Below are positions 1 to 6,900 of a DNA stretch of 25,262 nucleotides, one piece after another. The first letter of the stretch is position 1, and the number at the start of each line of letters is the position of its first letter. The DNA is from Verrucomicrobiales bacterium (GTDB lineage Bacteria; Verrucomicrobiota; Verrucomicrobiia; Verrucomicrobiales; DEV007). Both the position numbers and the translations under genes were made by a program. The stretch is taken from contig JABDJT010000420.1 in the NCBI GenBank assembly GCA_013003335.1, positions 1 through 25,262 of the forward strand, given 5' to 3'. The notes beneath the pieces are model-generated. The model saw only the letters and a program-made list of their open reading frames with translations, was not told where the DNA came from and made no database searches.

Positions 1-458
1 TCCGGGTTGTCATCACCCATCGCAAATTCCCGGCGAATCACATCCTGCTCGCGGTCGAACTCCTCCTTCGGCAGCTGTGCATCACCGACAACATCGCAAA
101 GCACATCGAGGCATGTCTCGAATCCATCAGCCGGGGCATCGATCCAGTAAACCGTGCGATCAAAAGAGGTGTAGGCGTTGATATATCCGCCCGCGGCCTG
201 GACCTGTTGAGCGACCTCGCTGGCGTCGCGAGTGGACGTTCCCTTGAAAAGCATATGTTCGAGGAAGTGCGACATGCCCGCCCCGAGCCAGTGGTCTTCG
301 TGAATTGACCCCGTGCGAACCCAGGCCTGCAGGCTCACCACCGGAGCGGAATGATCCTCTTTCACGATGACCTCGAGGCCGTTTTCCAGAGTCCACACCC
401 GCGCCGTGGTCCGGGGAAATTCAATTGCGACACCCCCTTCGGTAACGTTTTCGCTCAC
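1..458 (-). CDS. M16 family zinc metallopeptidase (insulinase/processing-peptidase type), N-terminal part
   Basis: The reading frame is open from a GTG at 458 to the window edge, giving 152 codons of an N-terminal M16 domain. The inverted zinc motif HxxEH is present as H64-F-L-E67-H68, followed by MLFKGT as in many bacterial M16 enzymes. E144, 76 residues after H68, sits where the third zinc ligand is expected in this family. Family members cut peptides or processed precursors within a clamshell-shaped chamber. No signal peptide is visible at this start, so location is unclear. The GTG start overlaps the TGA stop of the upstream gene as GTGA, indicating translational coupling with the Minf_1886 protein. 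The gene is cut by the window edge, so it is not known whether it is a full two-domain enzyme or one half of a pair. Family assignment is secure; substrate is unknown. Confidence 0.9.
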   Translation of the reverse strand, partial: MSENVTEGGVAIEFPRTTARVWTLENGLEVIVKEDHSAPVVSLQAWVRTGSIHEDHWLGAGMSHFLEHMLFKGTSTRDASEVAQQVQAAGGYINAYTSFDRTVYWIDAPADGFETCLDVLCDVVGDAQLPKEEFDREQDVIRREFAMGDDNP

Positions 459-910
459 GCTTTGGGCTTGGTCGCGGGTTGATTCTGCCGGTCGGGAAAC
501 TCCAAATCATCCCCTTCCCCGGCAGTCGCTTTCGGCCGGAATGGCGCAGTCAATTCCTCCTCCAAGTCGAGCACACCCGCAAAATCTTCCGGCGAATCCT
601 CAGCCGATTTTCCGAATGCACCCACTTCAATCAGCTGAAACACCATCGAACCAATGTCCTCCCCGCAACTGACTCCCCAGCTTTCCAGAACTGTGAACGC
701 CATCGGCCCGAATTCCTTTGTCGCGTGGTCCCGCACGCCCTCCAGCAATTGCGGTCCGGTGACATGCCTCAATTCCTCGGCTTCATCCGATTTTATCCGC
801 TGGACCGTAAAATCCAACGCATCACGCAGAAAAAGATACGCATCCTGATCAAAGCGCTGGTCACGGGCGCGGATCAGTTTGACGGCTTCTTCAAAGCGGA
901 TTTTCTGCAT
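455..910 (-). CDS. Minf_1886 family protein (conserved in Planctomycetes and Verrucomicrobia)
   Basis: A 151-residue soluble protein with no signal peptide or membrane segment. Its N-terminal half matches what I know of the Minf_1886 family: an early F-x-E-A-V region, a YLFLRDALDFT segment near residues 25-35, the stretch HVTGPQLLEGVRDHA near 49-63, and WGVSCGEDIG near 78-87. The family is recognised mainly in Planctomycetes and Verrucomicrobia and has no established function. The C-terminal 45 residues are acidic, then polar and proline-rich, and look disordered. A GGAG stands just upstream of the ATG. The stop codon overlaps the GTG start of the M16 protease by four bases, so the two are probably co-translated. 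A gap of about 127 bases separates it from the upstream substrate-binding/OmpA gene; it may belong to that operon or have its own promoter. Confidence 0.85.
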   Translation of the reverse strand: MQKIRFEEAVKLIRARDQRFDQDAYLFLRDALDFTVQRIKSDEAEELRHVTGPQLLEGVRDHATKEFGPMAFTVLESWGVSCGEDIGSMVFQLIEVGAFGKSAEDSPEDFAGVLDLEEELTAPFRPKATAGEGDDLEFPDRQNQPATKPKA

Positions 911-1037
911 GTCTCCACTTCATCAAAACGCGACGCCACGTCAAGAGCGAATGCACCTCATTCGGGTGTGAAGCGTAGATTTTTCGAAAACCGAACCCGC
1001 AAGGTCAGAAGCTACTGAATCGTTTCAAGGACAGGAA

Positions 1038-2555
1038 TCACGTGTCCTCCGCGATGAAAATCCGCGCCCGGCGGCAACGGCGTTTCCAGGCTCGCAGGCC
1101 TTCGCCTTCCTCCTTCACCACCGGCTCGGCGCCGCCCTTTCCAACAGCTAAAATCCGTTCGGAGTTCACGCCGCATTTTTCCACCAGCAAGGTCCGGATC
1201 GCATTGGCGCGCTGCTGGGACAGTTCGAGATCGACTGCCGGGTCGGAGCCCGGGCTCACGTGAGCCTGCACGATGACCCGGTGATTCGGGTAGTGAATCA
1301 TCTTGGCACACGCACGGTGAAGATCGGCCTCAAATTCTTCAGGAATCGTGGCCTGGCCCGTGCCGAAAATGACCGGTTTTTCCAAAAGCGTGCCGGTGAT
1401 GTTTTCCGACAGCCGCTCCCAGTCCGCCGCGCTCAGTTTCCGAAAATATCGCTGCCCGCCCTTGGCCGCCAAGGGATCAGGGTTTCCCGCATTCGGAGTC
1501 GAAAAGGCCAGGTTCACGTTCGACAGGAAAGTGGAGTTTAAGACCGTGCGGGGATTTCCGTTCAACGGATCGCCCGTCAGATCATTCACGTCGATGAGAA
1601 TTTGGGTGATCGCGCTGACGGAATCGGCCAGGCGAAGATTGCGGCTGTTCTCGTTGTGATCGAGAAAGCGAATCCCGGCCAGCATGGCCTCCGCGTTTTC
1701 CTTCGATTCACCGCTGTCGTTCTTCGCGAGATTCTTAAAGGCTTCCTGGTTGTTCAGGTAAAACTGCAACGACTCGAAATACGCGTTCGTCACCTCCTGA
1801 GCAATCTCCGGATTTTGCGCCACAAGATCCCGCGAGGCAATCGCCACATCGATCACGATTCCCCGTGCGGCTTTGGTGTCGATGAGCCGCTTTGATTCGG
1901 GGATGTTTTCCAGCGCACGCGATACAAGCGGCTCCCAAAGCACCGCAAAATCCACCTCGCCTGCGGAAAATTTCTGGTAGGCGGCATCCGCGTCATTCGT
2001 CCGCATGGTATCGATGTTCGGCAGAAGTGCCTCGATCCCGAAATGTGAGATTTGCGATTTCAGCAAAAACTCGGACGGGGAGAAACCGACAAATGCGCCC
2101 TTCAATTCCGGGTTTTTCAAATCGTCGAGCGACTTGATCTTCGTTTCGTTCACGAGCAACGCGTCCCCGCCGTAGGATTCATCAATGCCAAAGAGGATCA
2201 CGCCCGGGTAGTTTGATTCCCGCGCATTGACGAGAAAGCTATCAATCGTGGCGCAGGCGATATCGCATTTGCCGGCAGCCATCGCGTCGAATCGCTTCCT
2301 GAAATCCGGCTCCATCACAAACCGGGCTCCGATTTCTTTTTCGGCCAGCTTTTCGTAAAATTCCGGCGACCGGAAAATCAGATAGCCCAGCCACTCATCG
2401 CCCATGATGGTGATCTGATGCTTGATTTTCGCCGCGTCACTCGTGGCCACGATCCGGTTGGCCCGATCTTTTTCTTTCCGGAAATTTTCCGTCAATTTCC
2501 ACCCCACCATGCCGAGCAGGGCGAGAATGCAGATGGCAACAAACGCTTTTTTCAT
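1038..2555 (-). CDS. Substrate-binding protein fused to C-terminal OmpA-like domain (second paralogue)
   Basis: A 505-residue protein. The ATG at 2555 is chosen over an upstream in-frame start at 2636 because it begins a hydrophobic N-terminus (KKAFVAICILALLGMVGW) and has AGGA about ten bases upstream. The helix has no obvious cleavage site and may be a membrane anchor. Residues about 40-330 look like a periplasmic solute-binding protein of the NMT1/PhnD/phosphate-binding type, with KSLDDLKNPELKGAFVG typical of that fold. Residues about 400-505 form an OmpA-like module with an LSQQRANAIRTLL helix and a terminal RRCRRARIFI strand. No permease or ATPase gene is adjacent, which argues against a conventional ABC importer. 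It follows the vWA gene after 28 bases and is paralogous in architecture to the gene at 3379-5229. The ligand is unknown. Confidence 0.82.
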   Translation of the reverse strand: MKKAFVAICILALLGMVGWKLTENFRKEKDRANRIVATSDAAKIKHQITIMGDEWLGYLIFRSPEFYEKLAEKEIGARFVMEPDFRKRFDAMAAGKCDIACATIDSFLVNARESNYPGVILFGIDESYGGDALLVNETKIKSLDDLKNPELKGAFVGFSPSEFLLKSQISHFGIEALLPNIDTMRTNDADAAYQKFSAGEVDFAVLWEPLVSRALENIPESKRLIDTKAARGIVIDVAIASRDLVAQNPEIAQEVTNAYFESLQFYLNNQEAFKNLAKNDSGESKENAEAMLAGIRFLDHNENSRNLRLADSVSAITQILIDVNDLTGDPLNGNPRTVLNSTFLSNVNLAFSTPNAGNPDPLAAKGGQRYFRKLSAADWERLSENITGTLLEKPVIFGTGQATIPEEFEADLHRACAKMIHYPNHRVIVQAHVSPGSDPAVDLELSQQRANAIRTLLVEKCGVNSERILAVGKGGAEPVVKEEGEGLRAWKRRCRRARIFIAEDT

Positions 2556-2583
2556 GAACTGATTCCTGGCAACTGTCCACCTT

Positions 2584-3318
2584 TCACTGCTTCCCTCCTC
2601 CAGGTGCCGGCGGCAGCGGGATTTTCGTCTTCTCAATCATGTCCATGTCGGACTGCGTAATTTCAATATCCGCGTCATCACCGATTTCGGCATCAACTTT
2701 GGCGAGACCGGATGCAAGCTCCTCTTCATCGCTGGCATGGTAATACCGCGTCGCAGCGGGCCGCATGTAATCCCCCTGCCCGTGAAATCCGATCCCCACG
2801 ACCTCGACAACGGCGTTGCGCAGTTTCATGATTTCCTCCATCACCCCGCGATCCCCACGACGATCGACCGTTTCTTTTCCGTCGGTGAAAACAATCACGA
2901 CATGCCGCTCATACGGCGAATGCTTGGTACGGCGCTCGGCGATCTGGCTCTGCGCGATCTTCAGGCAGTCACAAATCGGAGTCTTGCCGTAAGCGGTAAC
3001 TTTCGCGACGTGGTCCCGCACTGCTTGCCGGTTTTCGGCCCCGAGCGGGACGGCCAGCCTGGCCTTGCCGGTTTTGAAATCGATCAACGCGAGACTGTAT
3101 TCTGGCGGAAGGGTATCCAGCCAGGCAGTGAAGGCATTTTTCGCCTGCTTCAATTTTCCCTTGTCCGCCATCGAGCCGGAGTTGTCGAAAATGATCGTGA
3201 TCGCCGTGGCCGTCTGGGCCGACTCCTCCGAATCAAGCGATTGATCAAGGTCATCGGCAGTGATCGTCCAAATCGGGAAAGCAAGCAGGGCGGGCAGAAA
3301 AAGTCGTTTCATAATCAT
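2584..3318 (-). CDS. Secreted von Willebrand factor A domain protein
   Basis: A 244-residue protein with a signal peptide (residues 1 to about 21) followed by a single vWA domain at about 38-220. The metal-ion-dependent adhesion site is complete: D45-x-S47-x-S49, then T113 in GKTPI and D146 in FTDG. Such domains bind partner proteins through a divalent metal ion. The ATG at 3318 is preferred to the one at 3312 because AAGGAG lies six bases upstream of it. The tail after about residue 222 is short, acidic, then proline/glycine-rich. The gene sits between two substrate-binding/OmpA fusion genes on the same strand, 60 bases after one and 28 before the other, so the three products probably form one envelope complex. 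The partner is not evident from sequence. Confidence 0.88.
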   Translation of the reverse strand: MIMKRLFLPALLAFPIWTITADDLDQSLDSEESAQTATAITIIFDNSGSMADKGKLKQAKNAFTAWLDTLPPEYSLALIDFKTGKARLAVPLGAENRQAVRDHVAKVTAYGKTPICDCLKIAQSQIAERRTKHSPYERHVVIVFTDGKETVDRRGDRGVMEEIMKLRNAVVEVVGIGFHGQGDYMRPAATRYYHASDEEELASGLAKVDAEIGDDADIEITQSDMDMIEKTKIPLPPAPGGGKQ

Positions 3319-3331
3319 TCAGTTCTCCTTT

Positions 3332-3377
3332 TCGATCCAACAGAGTTCGTTCGACGAACCAACCGTGTTCATTCGTT
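3332..3377. repeat. 46-bp dispersed palindromic element, copy 1 (most diverged)
   Basis: This fills most of the 60-base gap between two minus-strand genes and ends one base from the stop codon of the upstream gene (3379-3381). By hand it aligns without gaps to the four other copies, with about 34 of 46 positions matching the majority sequence. Its outer arms are degraded, but its centre holds a perfect small inverted repeat, GTTCG-A-CGAAC. Relative to the flanking genes it lies in the opposite sense to copies 3 and 4. Confidence 0.65.
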
Positions 3378-3378
3378 G

Positions 3379-5229
3379 TTACTGCAAATCATCGATCCCG
3401 AATTCCACGGGGATCTCGGCTTCGACGGCGAAGATAAACATCTCGCCGCGCATGTTTGCTTTTCGTTCGTCCGGCGTTTTCGGCTTGTCGTTCACGGGTG
3501 AAGAAATGCCCATACCCTTCACATCGAAGCGGGACAAATCGATCTCGTCATTGGTGTAGCCGTGTTCTTCGCGCAGATATTTCGCGTAGGCCCGCTTTAC
3601 GGCGAATGCACGTTCGTAGCTGAGCTGGTCCGCCGAATTCACGACCTGCTCGACTTTGGGCAACTGCATTTCCTTGAACTCGTTGGTTCCCGGAACCCGG
3701 CGCTTGTAGGTCTTTTCTCCCTGCTTCGTCTTCGCGACGACGAAGTTGTAGAAAAAGTTGTCGGAGTGCCCTCGCAGCTGCACCACCGCGCCGCCATAGC
3801 GGGTCACTTTTTCATGAAGGGTGTCGAAAATGTCCTTGTGGTTCTGCCACTGAATTTCCGAAGTGTTGGCCGGGAATTGAAACGCCGACGAGAAAAGCAG
3901 GCTGGCATCTTCCGACTCCGCCGCTTTCCGCACGGCCTGGGTCGAGGTAAACGCTTTCGGCGTTCCCATCGTGCCTTTCGTAATCGACGGCCCGGAGCCG
4001 CCTCCAAAGTCGGTCGCGAAATTCCAGCCCGCCGTTTTCGGGACCACGGCTTTCGAAACGAAACCGGTAGCGAGATAGTAATTCTGAATCCGCTCGCTAC
4101 TCGGCACATACCCAACCGGATTCCGGTCATTCGAGAAAAAATCGATGTTGCCGGAAACGCCCGCGAGTTCAAGATCGACTCCGACCCAGGCGATGTAATC
4201 ATTCACCGCGCCCGCATCAAGCAGGAATATCTCCGAAAGCGGCTCGCATTTCTTTTTGAAGGCCGCGACCTTGCCTTTGTCCGCCGCATTTTTCTTCGCA
4301 ATGTTCGCGATCTCGGCCTGGAAATTAGCCTGCTCCTTCAGCTGTGCACTGACAAAGCCGTGCACGATTTCACGATAGTCCTTGAAAAAATCCGCCCGCA
4401 CCGCATACACGTCCGCGATGACCCGGGAGGCCGTCCGCGTTGAGAGAACCGGCTTCGCGCCCTTCACGCTGTCTTCCGCGCCAGTGCCCACTGTGCCTCC
4501 GGCGGTCAGCGTGAGGATATCGGGAAAAATACACGCCGCACCGGAAATGGAACTGTCCTCCCGAAACGCACCGGCCGGATCCTGTACCTTCTGCGCGTCA
4601 TCGGTCAGGGTGATGTCGCGGACATATTTGATATTCACGTCCCCCGGTTTCAAACCCGCGTCTTCCAGCAGGACCTGCACGAGATCGACGTGAGGCCCGG
4701 CATTTTGCACCACAATGGTTTTGCCCTTCAAATCGGAGAGTTTCTCGATGTCCTTCGCGACGAAGCCATCGGCTCCCGTCGACCAGGAAAGCTGGAAGAT
4801 CACAACCGGCTCGTAATCCGCGCCGAGTTCCGCGAGCGCTTCACTGGCGAGATTGATCATCCCGGCCGTGCCGCGCAAAAACGGTGAATGACCCGAGACG
4901 TAGTTTTCCACCTGCTTGTCGAAATCGTCGACCAGTTCAAGGTTGGCCGGCACACCCATCGCCTTCGCAAGGTCCGAGCCGGAATTCGATTTCATCCCGC
5001 CGTTCGACGAAACTGTCACGCCATCGGCTGCCCATGTAATGATCGGGATGTTTACAGCGCCCTTCGAGGGATTCACTTTCCCGGCCTTCGTCGATTTTAA
5101 AAATCCGGAGGATTTGTAAGGCTTGGCCGGTTCGACGTACTCGACTTGAGCCAGAAGGGGGATCGAAATTGCCGAAGCGGCAAAGAGAGACAGGACAGAC
5201 AGCAACGCGGGCAACTTTTTCGATTTCAT
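3379..5229 (-). CDS. Substrate-binding protein fused to C-terminal OmpA-like domain (first paralogue)
   Basis: A 616-residue exported protein. The ATG at 5229 begins a clear signal peptide ending near AISIPLLAQ (residues 1 to about 28); the open frame extends to 5322 but that extension has no signal character. Residues about 55-350 resemble phosphate- or NMT1-type solute-binding proteins, including LSDLKGKTIVVQNAG and repeated aspartate-rich turns. Residues about 460-616 are OmpA-like: VVQLRGHSDN keeps the GHxD strand motif, followed by a long insert, a SYERAFAVKRAYAKYL helix and the RGEMFIF end strand. The cargo is unknown. It is first in a same-strand trio with the vWA gene and a second fusion of the same architecture. 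A strong sigma-70-like promoter lies about 47-73 bases upstream. Confidence 0.83.
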   Translation of the reverse strand: MKSKKLPALLSVLSLFAASAISIPLLAQVEYVEPAKPYKSSGFLKSTKAGKVNPSKGAVNIPIITWAADGVTVSSNGGMKSNSGSDLAKAMGVPANLELVDDFDKQVENYVSGHSPFLRGTAGMINLASEALAELGADYEPVVIFQLSWSTGADGFVAKDIEKLSDLKGKTIVVQNAGPHVDLVQVLLEDAGLKPGDVNIKYVRDITLTDDAQKVQDPAGAFREDSSISGAACIFPDILTLTAGGTVGTGAEDSVKGAKPVLSTRTASRVIADVYAVRADFFKDYREIVHGFVSAQLKEQANFQAEIANIAKKNAADKGKVAAFKKKCEPLSEIFLLDAGAVNDYIAWVGVDLELAGVSGNIDFFSNDRNPVGYVPSSERIQNYYLATGFVSKAVVPKTAGWNFATDFGGGSGPSITKGTMGTPKAFTSTQAVRKAAESEDASLLFSSAFQFPANTSEIQWQNHKDIFDTLHEKVTRYGGAVVQLRGHSDNFFYNFVVAKTKQGEKTYKRRVPGTNEFKEMQLPKVEQVVNSADQLSYERAFAVKRAYAKYLREEHGYTNDEIDLSRFDVKGMGISSPVNDKPKTPDERKANMRGEMFIFAVEAEIPVEFGIDDLQ

Positions 5230-5275
5230 GATTCCGTAACGTGACCCGATCCTATCGAAAATCCAGCAACGGGCG

Positions 5276-5302
5276 ATTATAAATGCAGGGCGGGTTTGTA
5301 AA
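5276..5302 (-). promoter_or_regulatory. Candidate sigma-70-type promoter for the substrate-binding/vWA operon
   Basis: Read on the minus strand, TTTACA (5302-5297; 5 of 6 to TTGACA) is followed after 15 bases by a perfect TATAAT (5281-5276). The predicted transcription start is near 5269, leaving a leader of about 40 bases before the ATG at 5229. The 15-base spacing is shorter than the ideal 17. This suggests the operon can be transcribed separately from the sulfatase gene upstream. Confidence 0.45.
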
Positions 5303-5322
5303 AAACCGTGAGATTCTCTCAA

Positions 5323-6774
5323 TCACCTCACTCGCCGGCGGTTTTCGAACAGGATTTGCTGAATTCCTTCCGGCTTCTTCTTTTGCGCGGCGATTCGAGC
5401 GGTGAGCTGAATGTGCAACTCATTGATCAGGTCCGCCTTCGATTTGTCAGCCGCAAGATTATTCAACTCGGCGGGATCGGTTTCGTGATCATACAATTCG
5501 ATTCCTTCCGTGCCACGCTCGCCCCATTCCGTGTAGCGATAGCGCGGGGTGCGGAGGCTGTAGCCGTTCGCGTATTGGGAAAGCGCCGAATCGCGGGGCG
5601 TCGCGGAGGCATCAGCCAGGACGGGTGACAAATCGACCCCGGACAGGTGATCCGGCGTTTTCAAACCGCAGCGAGCAGCCAGAGTCGGGTAAAAATCGAC
5701 CATCTCGACCGGGCAGTTGGACTCCGCTCCTTTTTCCGCCTGATCCGGATCGGCGATGATCATCGGGACGCGCGTGGCGTTCTCGAACAAAGTGGTTTTC
5801 TGCCAGTGCCCGTGCTCGCCCATGTGGTAGCCGTGATCCGAGGTAAAGGTCACCACCGTGTTTTCGGCGAGGCCGGTTTCCTCCAGCGCGTCGAGCACCT
5901 TTCCGATCTGCGCATCGGCGAACGTGATCGAGGCGTAGTAGGCCTGGATCACTTCGCGAGCGGTTTCATCCGGCAGATCGATCTGGTCTTTTTTCCGTCG
6001 AATCGAATTCAGCGCAGGTTTCGGAATCGTTTTCCCGTAGCCCTCCGGCACCTCGGGAATCACGATTTTGTCGAGCGGATACATCTCGAAATATTTTTTC
6101 GGCGCGACAAATGGCGTGTGCGGGCGAAACAGCCCAACCGCGAGGAAAAACGGCCGGTTCTCTTTTTTGTATCGCTCCAATTCCGCGACCGCCGCGTCGG
6201 CGATCATACCGTCGGTTTGTTCTTCGTCCGTACCGTCGGCCGCCAGCCAACTCAGCGTTCCGCCGAACTGCATCGGCCGCAGCGTCTTGATGATCGGCTC
6301 GTCCTCCACATCCCGGCCGCGCGGATTGATCGTGTAGTTCCACGAATAGGGATCGTCGTGGCCGCTCGTCCCGATGTGTTTCGGAACGTTGTAGTGATAA
6401 ATTTTCCCGATCCGCGTCGCGAAATAACCGTTGTCTCGAAAGTGCTGTGACATCGTTTTCACATTGGGCAAATGCTCGCGGATGTAGATCGCGTTTCGGT
6501 GGATCAGCGTTTGATCCGGATACATCCCCGCCATAAACGATGCCCGGCTCGGTCCGCAGAGCGGATACTGGCAGTGCGCGTTTTTGAAGAGCACCCCGCG
6601 TCCCGCCAGCTTGTCGATGTTCGGCGTTTTCACCTGCGGATGGCCGTAGCTGCCGATGTCGCAGTTCAGGTCATCACAAATGATGAAAAGGACGTTTTTT
6701 TTCGGTGATTCGTTTTGGGCCAATCCGGGCACTGCGAGTGCAGCCAGCAGGAAGGGGAAAATCAAATATTTCAT
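5323..6774 (-). CDS. Secreted sulfatase, iduronate-2-sulfatase-like
   Basis: A 483-residue type I sulfatase with a signal peptide (residues 1-19, cleavage after VPGLA or nearby). Metal-binding aspartates D34 and D35 follow the first strand, and C73-G-P-S-R77 is the motif whose cysteine is converted to formylglycine. A TSDHGYHMGEHGHW segment near residue 312 provides later metal and substrate contacts and resembles iduronate-2-sulfatase, as does the CGPSRASFMAGMYPDQT context. Members hydrolyse sulfate esters on sugars; a sulfated polysaccharide or glycosaminoglycan is the likely substrate, but specificity cannot be read here. Maturation would need a formylglycine-generating enzyme, which is not in the window. 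The gene is divergent from the FAD oxidoreductase, and its promoter candidate would place transcription start at the ATG. Confidence 0.92.
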   Translation of the reverse strand: MKYLIFPFLLAALAVPGLAQNESPKKNVLFIICDDLNCDIGSYGHPQVKTPNIDKLAGRGVLFKNAHCQYPLCGPSRASFMAGMYPDQTLIHRNAIYIREHLPNVKTMSQHFRDNGYFATRIGKIYHYNVPKHIGTSGHDDPYSWNYTINPRGRDVEDEPIIKTLRPMQFGGTLSWLAADGTDEEQTDGMIADAAVAELERYKKENRPFFLAVGLFRPHTPFVAPKKYFEMYPLDKIVIPEVPEGYGKTIPKPALNSIRRKKDQIDLPDETAREVIQAYYASITFADAQIGKVLDALEETGLAENTVVTFTSDHGYHMGEHGHWQKTTLFENATRVPMIIADPDQAEKGAESNCPVEMVDFYPTLAARCGLKTPDHLSGVDLSPVLADASATPRDSALSQYANGYSLRTPRYRYTEWGERGTEGIELYDHETDPAELNNLAADKSKADLINELHIQLTARIAAQKKKPEGIQQILFENRRRVR

Positions 6775-6779
6775 GCACG

Positions 6780-6808
6780 ATTATTGGCGGAATAAGTGGC
6801 CGCGTCAG
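6780..6808 (-). promoter_or_regulatory. Candidate promoter of the sulfatase gene, leaderless geometry
   Basis: On the minus strand CTGACG (6808-6803; 4 of 6 to TTGACA) is separated by exactly 17 bases from AATAAT (6785-6780; 5 of 6 to TATAAT). Only five bases remain before the ATG at 6774, so the transcript would begin at or next to the start codon. No Shine-Dalgarno sequence precedes the ATG, which fits a leaderless message. Short motif matches like this occur by chance, so this is tentative. Confidence 0.35.
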
Positions 6809-6814
6809 CGAAAA

Positions 6815-6860
6815 ACGAACGAATAGGGTTGGTTTGGCTAATGAACCCTGTTGATTCGTT
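6815..6860. repeat. 46-bp dispersed palindromic element, copy 2
   Basis: The left arm (6815-6830) and right arm (6844-6859) are each 16 bases and pair at 13 positions around a 13-base spacer. The right half shares AACCCTGTTGATTCGT with the family. It lies in the gap between the divergently transcribed sulfatase and FAD oxidoreductase genes, just upstream of the sulfatase promoter candidate, so a role only as an mRNA 3' hairpin would not explain this copy. Confidence 0.8.
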
Positions 6861-6900
6861 TTCAGTTGCCGCAGGCCCGGAAAGGCCGTGGAATAGAGGC

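Noticed and set aside
1028..1048. AGGACA/TGTCCT hairpin at the end of the second substrate-binding/OmpA gene
   Set aside because: Six-base stem with a nine-base loop, but no T-run follows on the minus strand, so it is not supported as a terminator.
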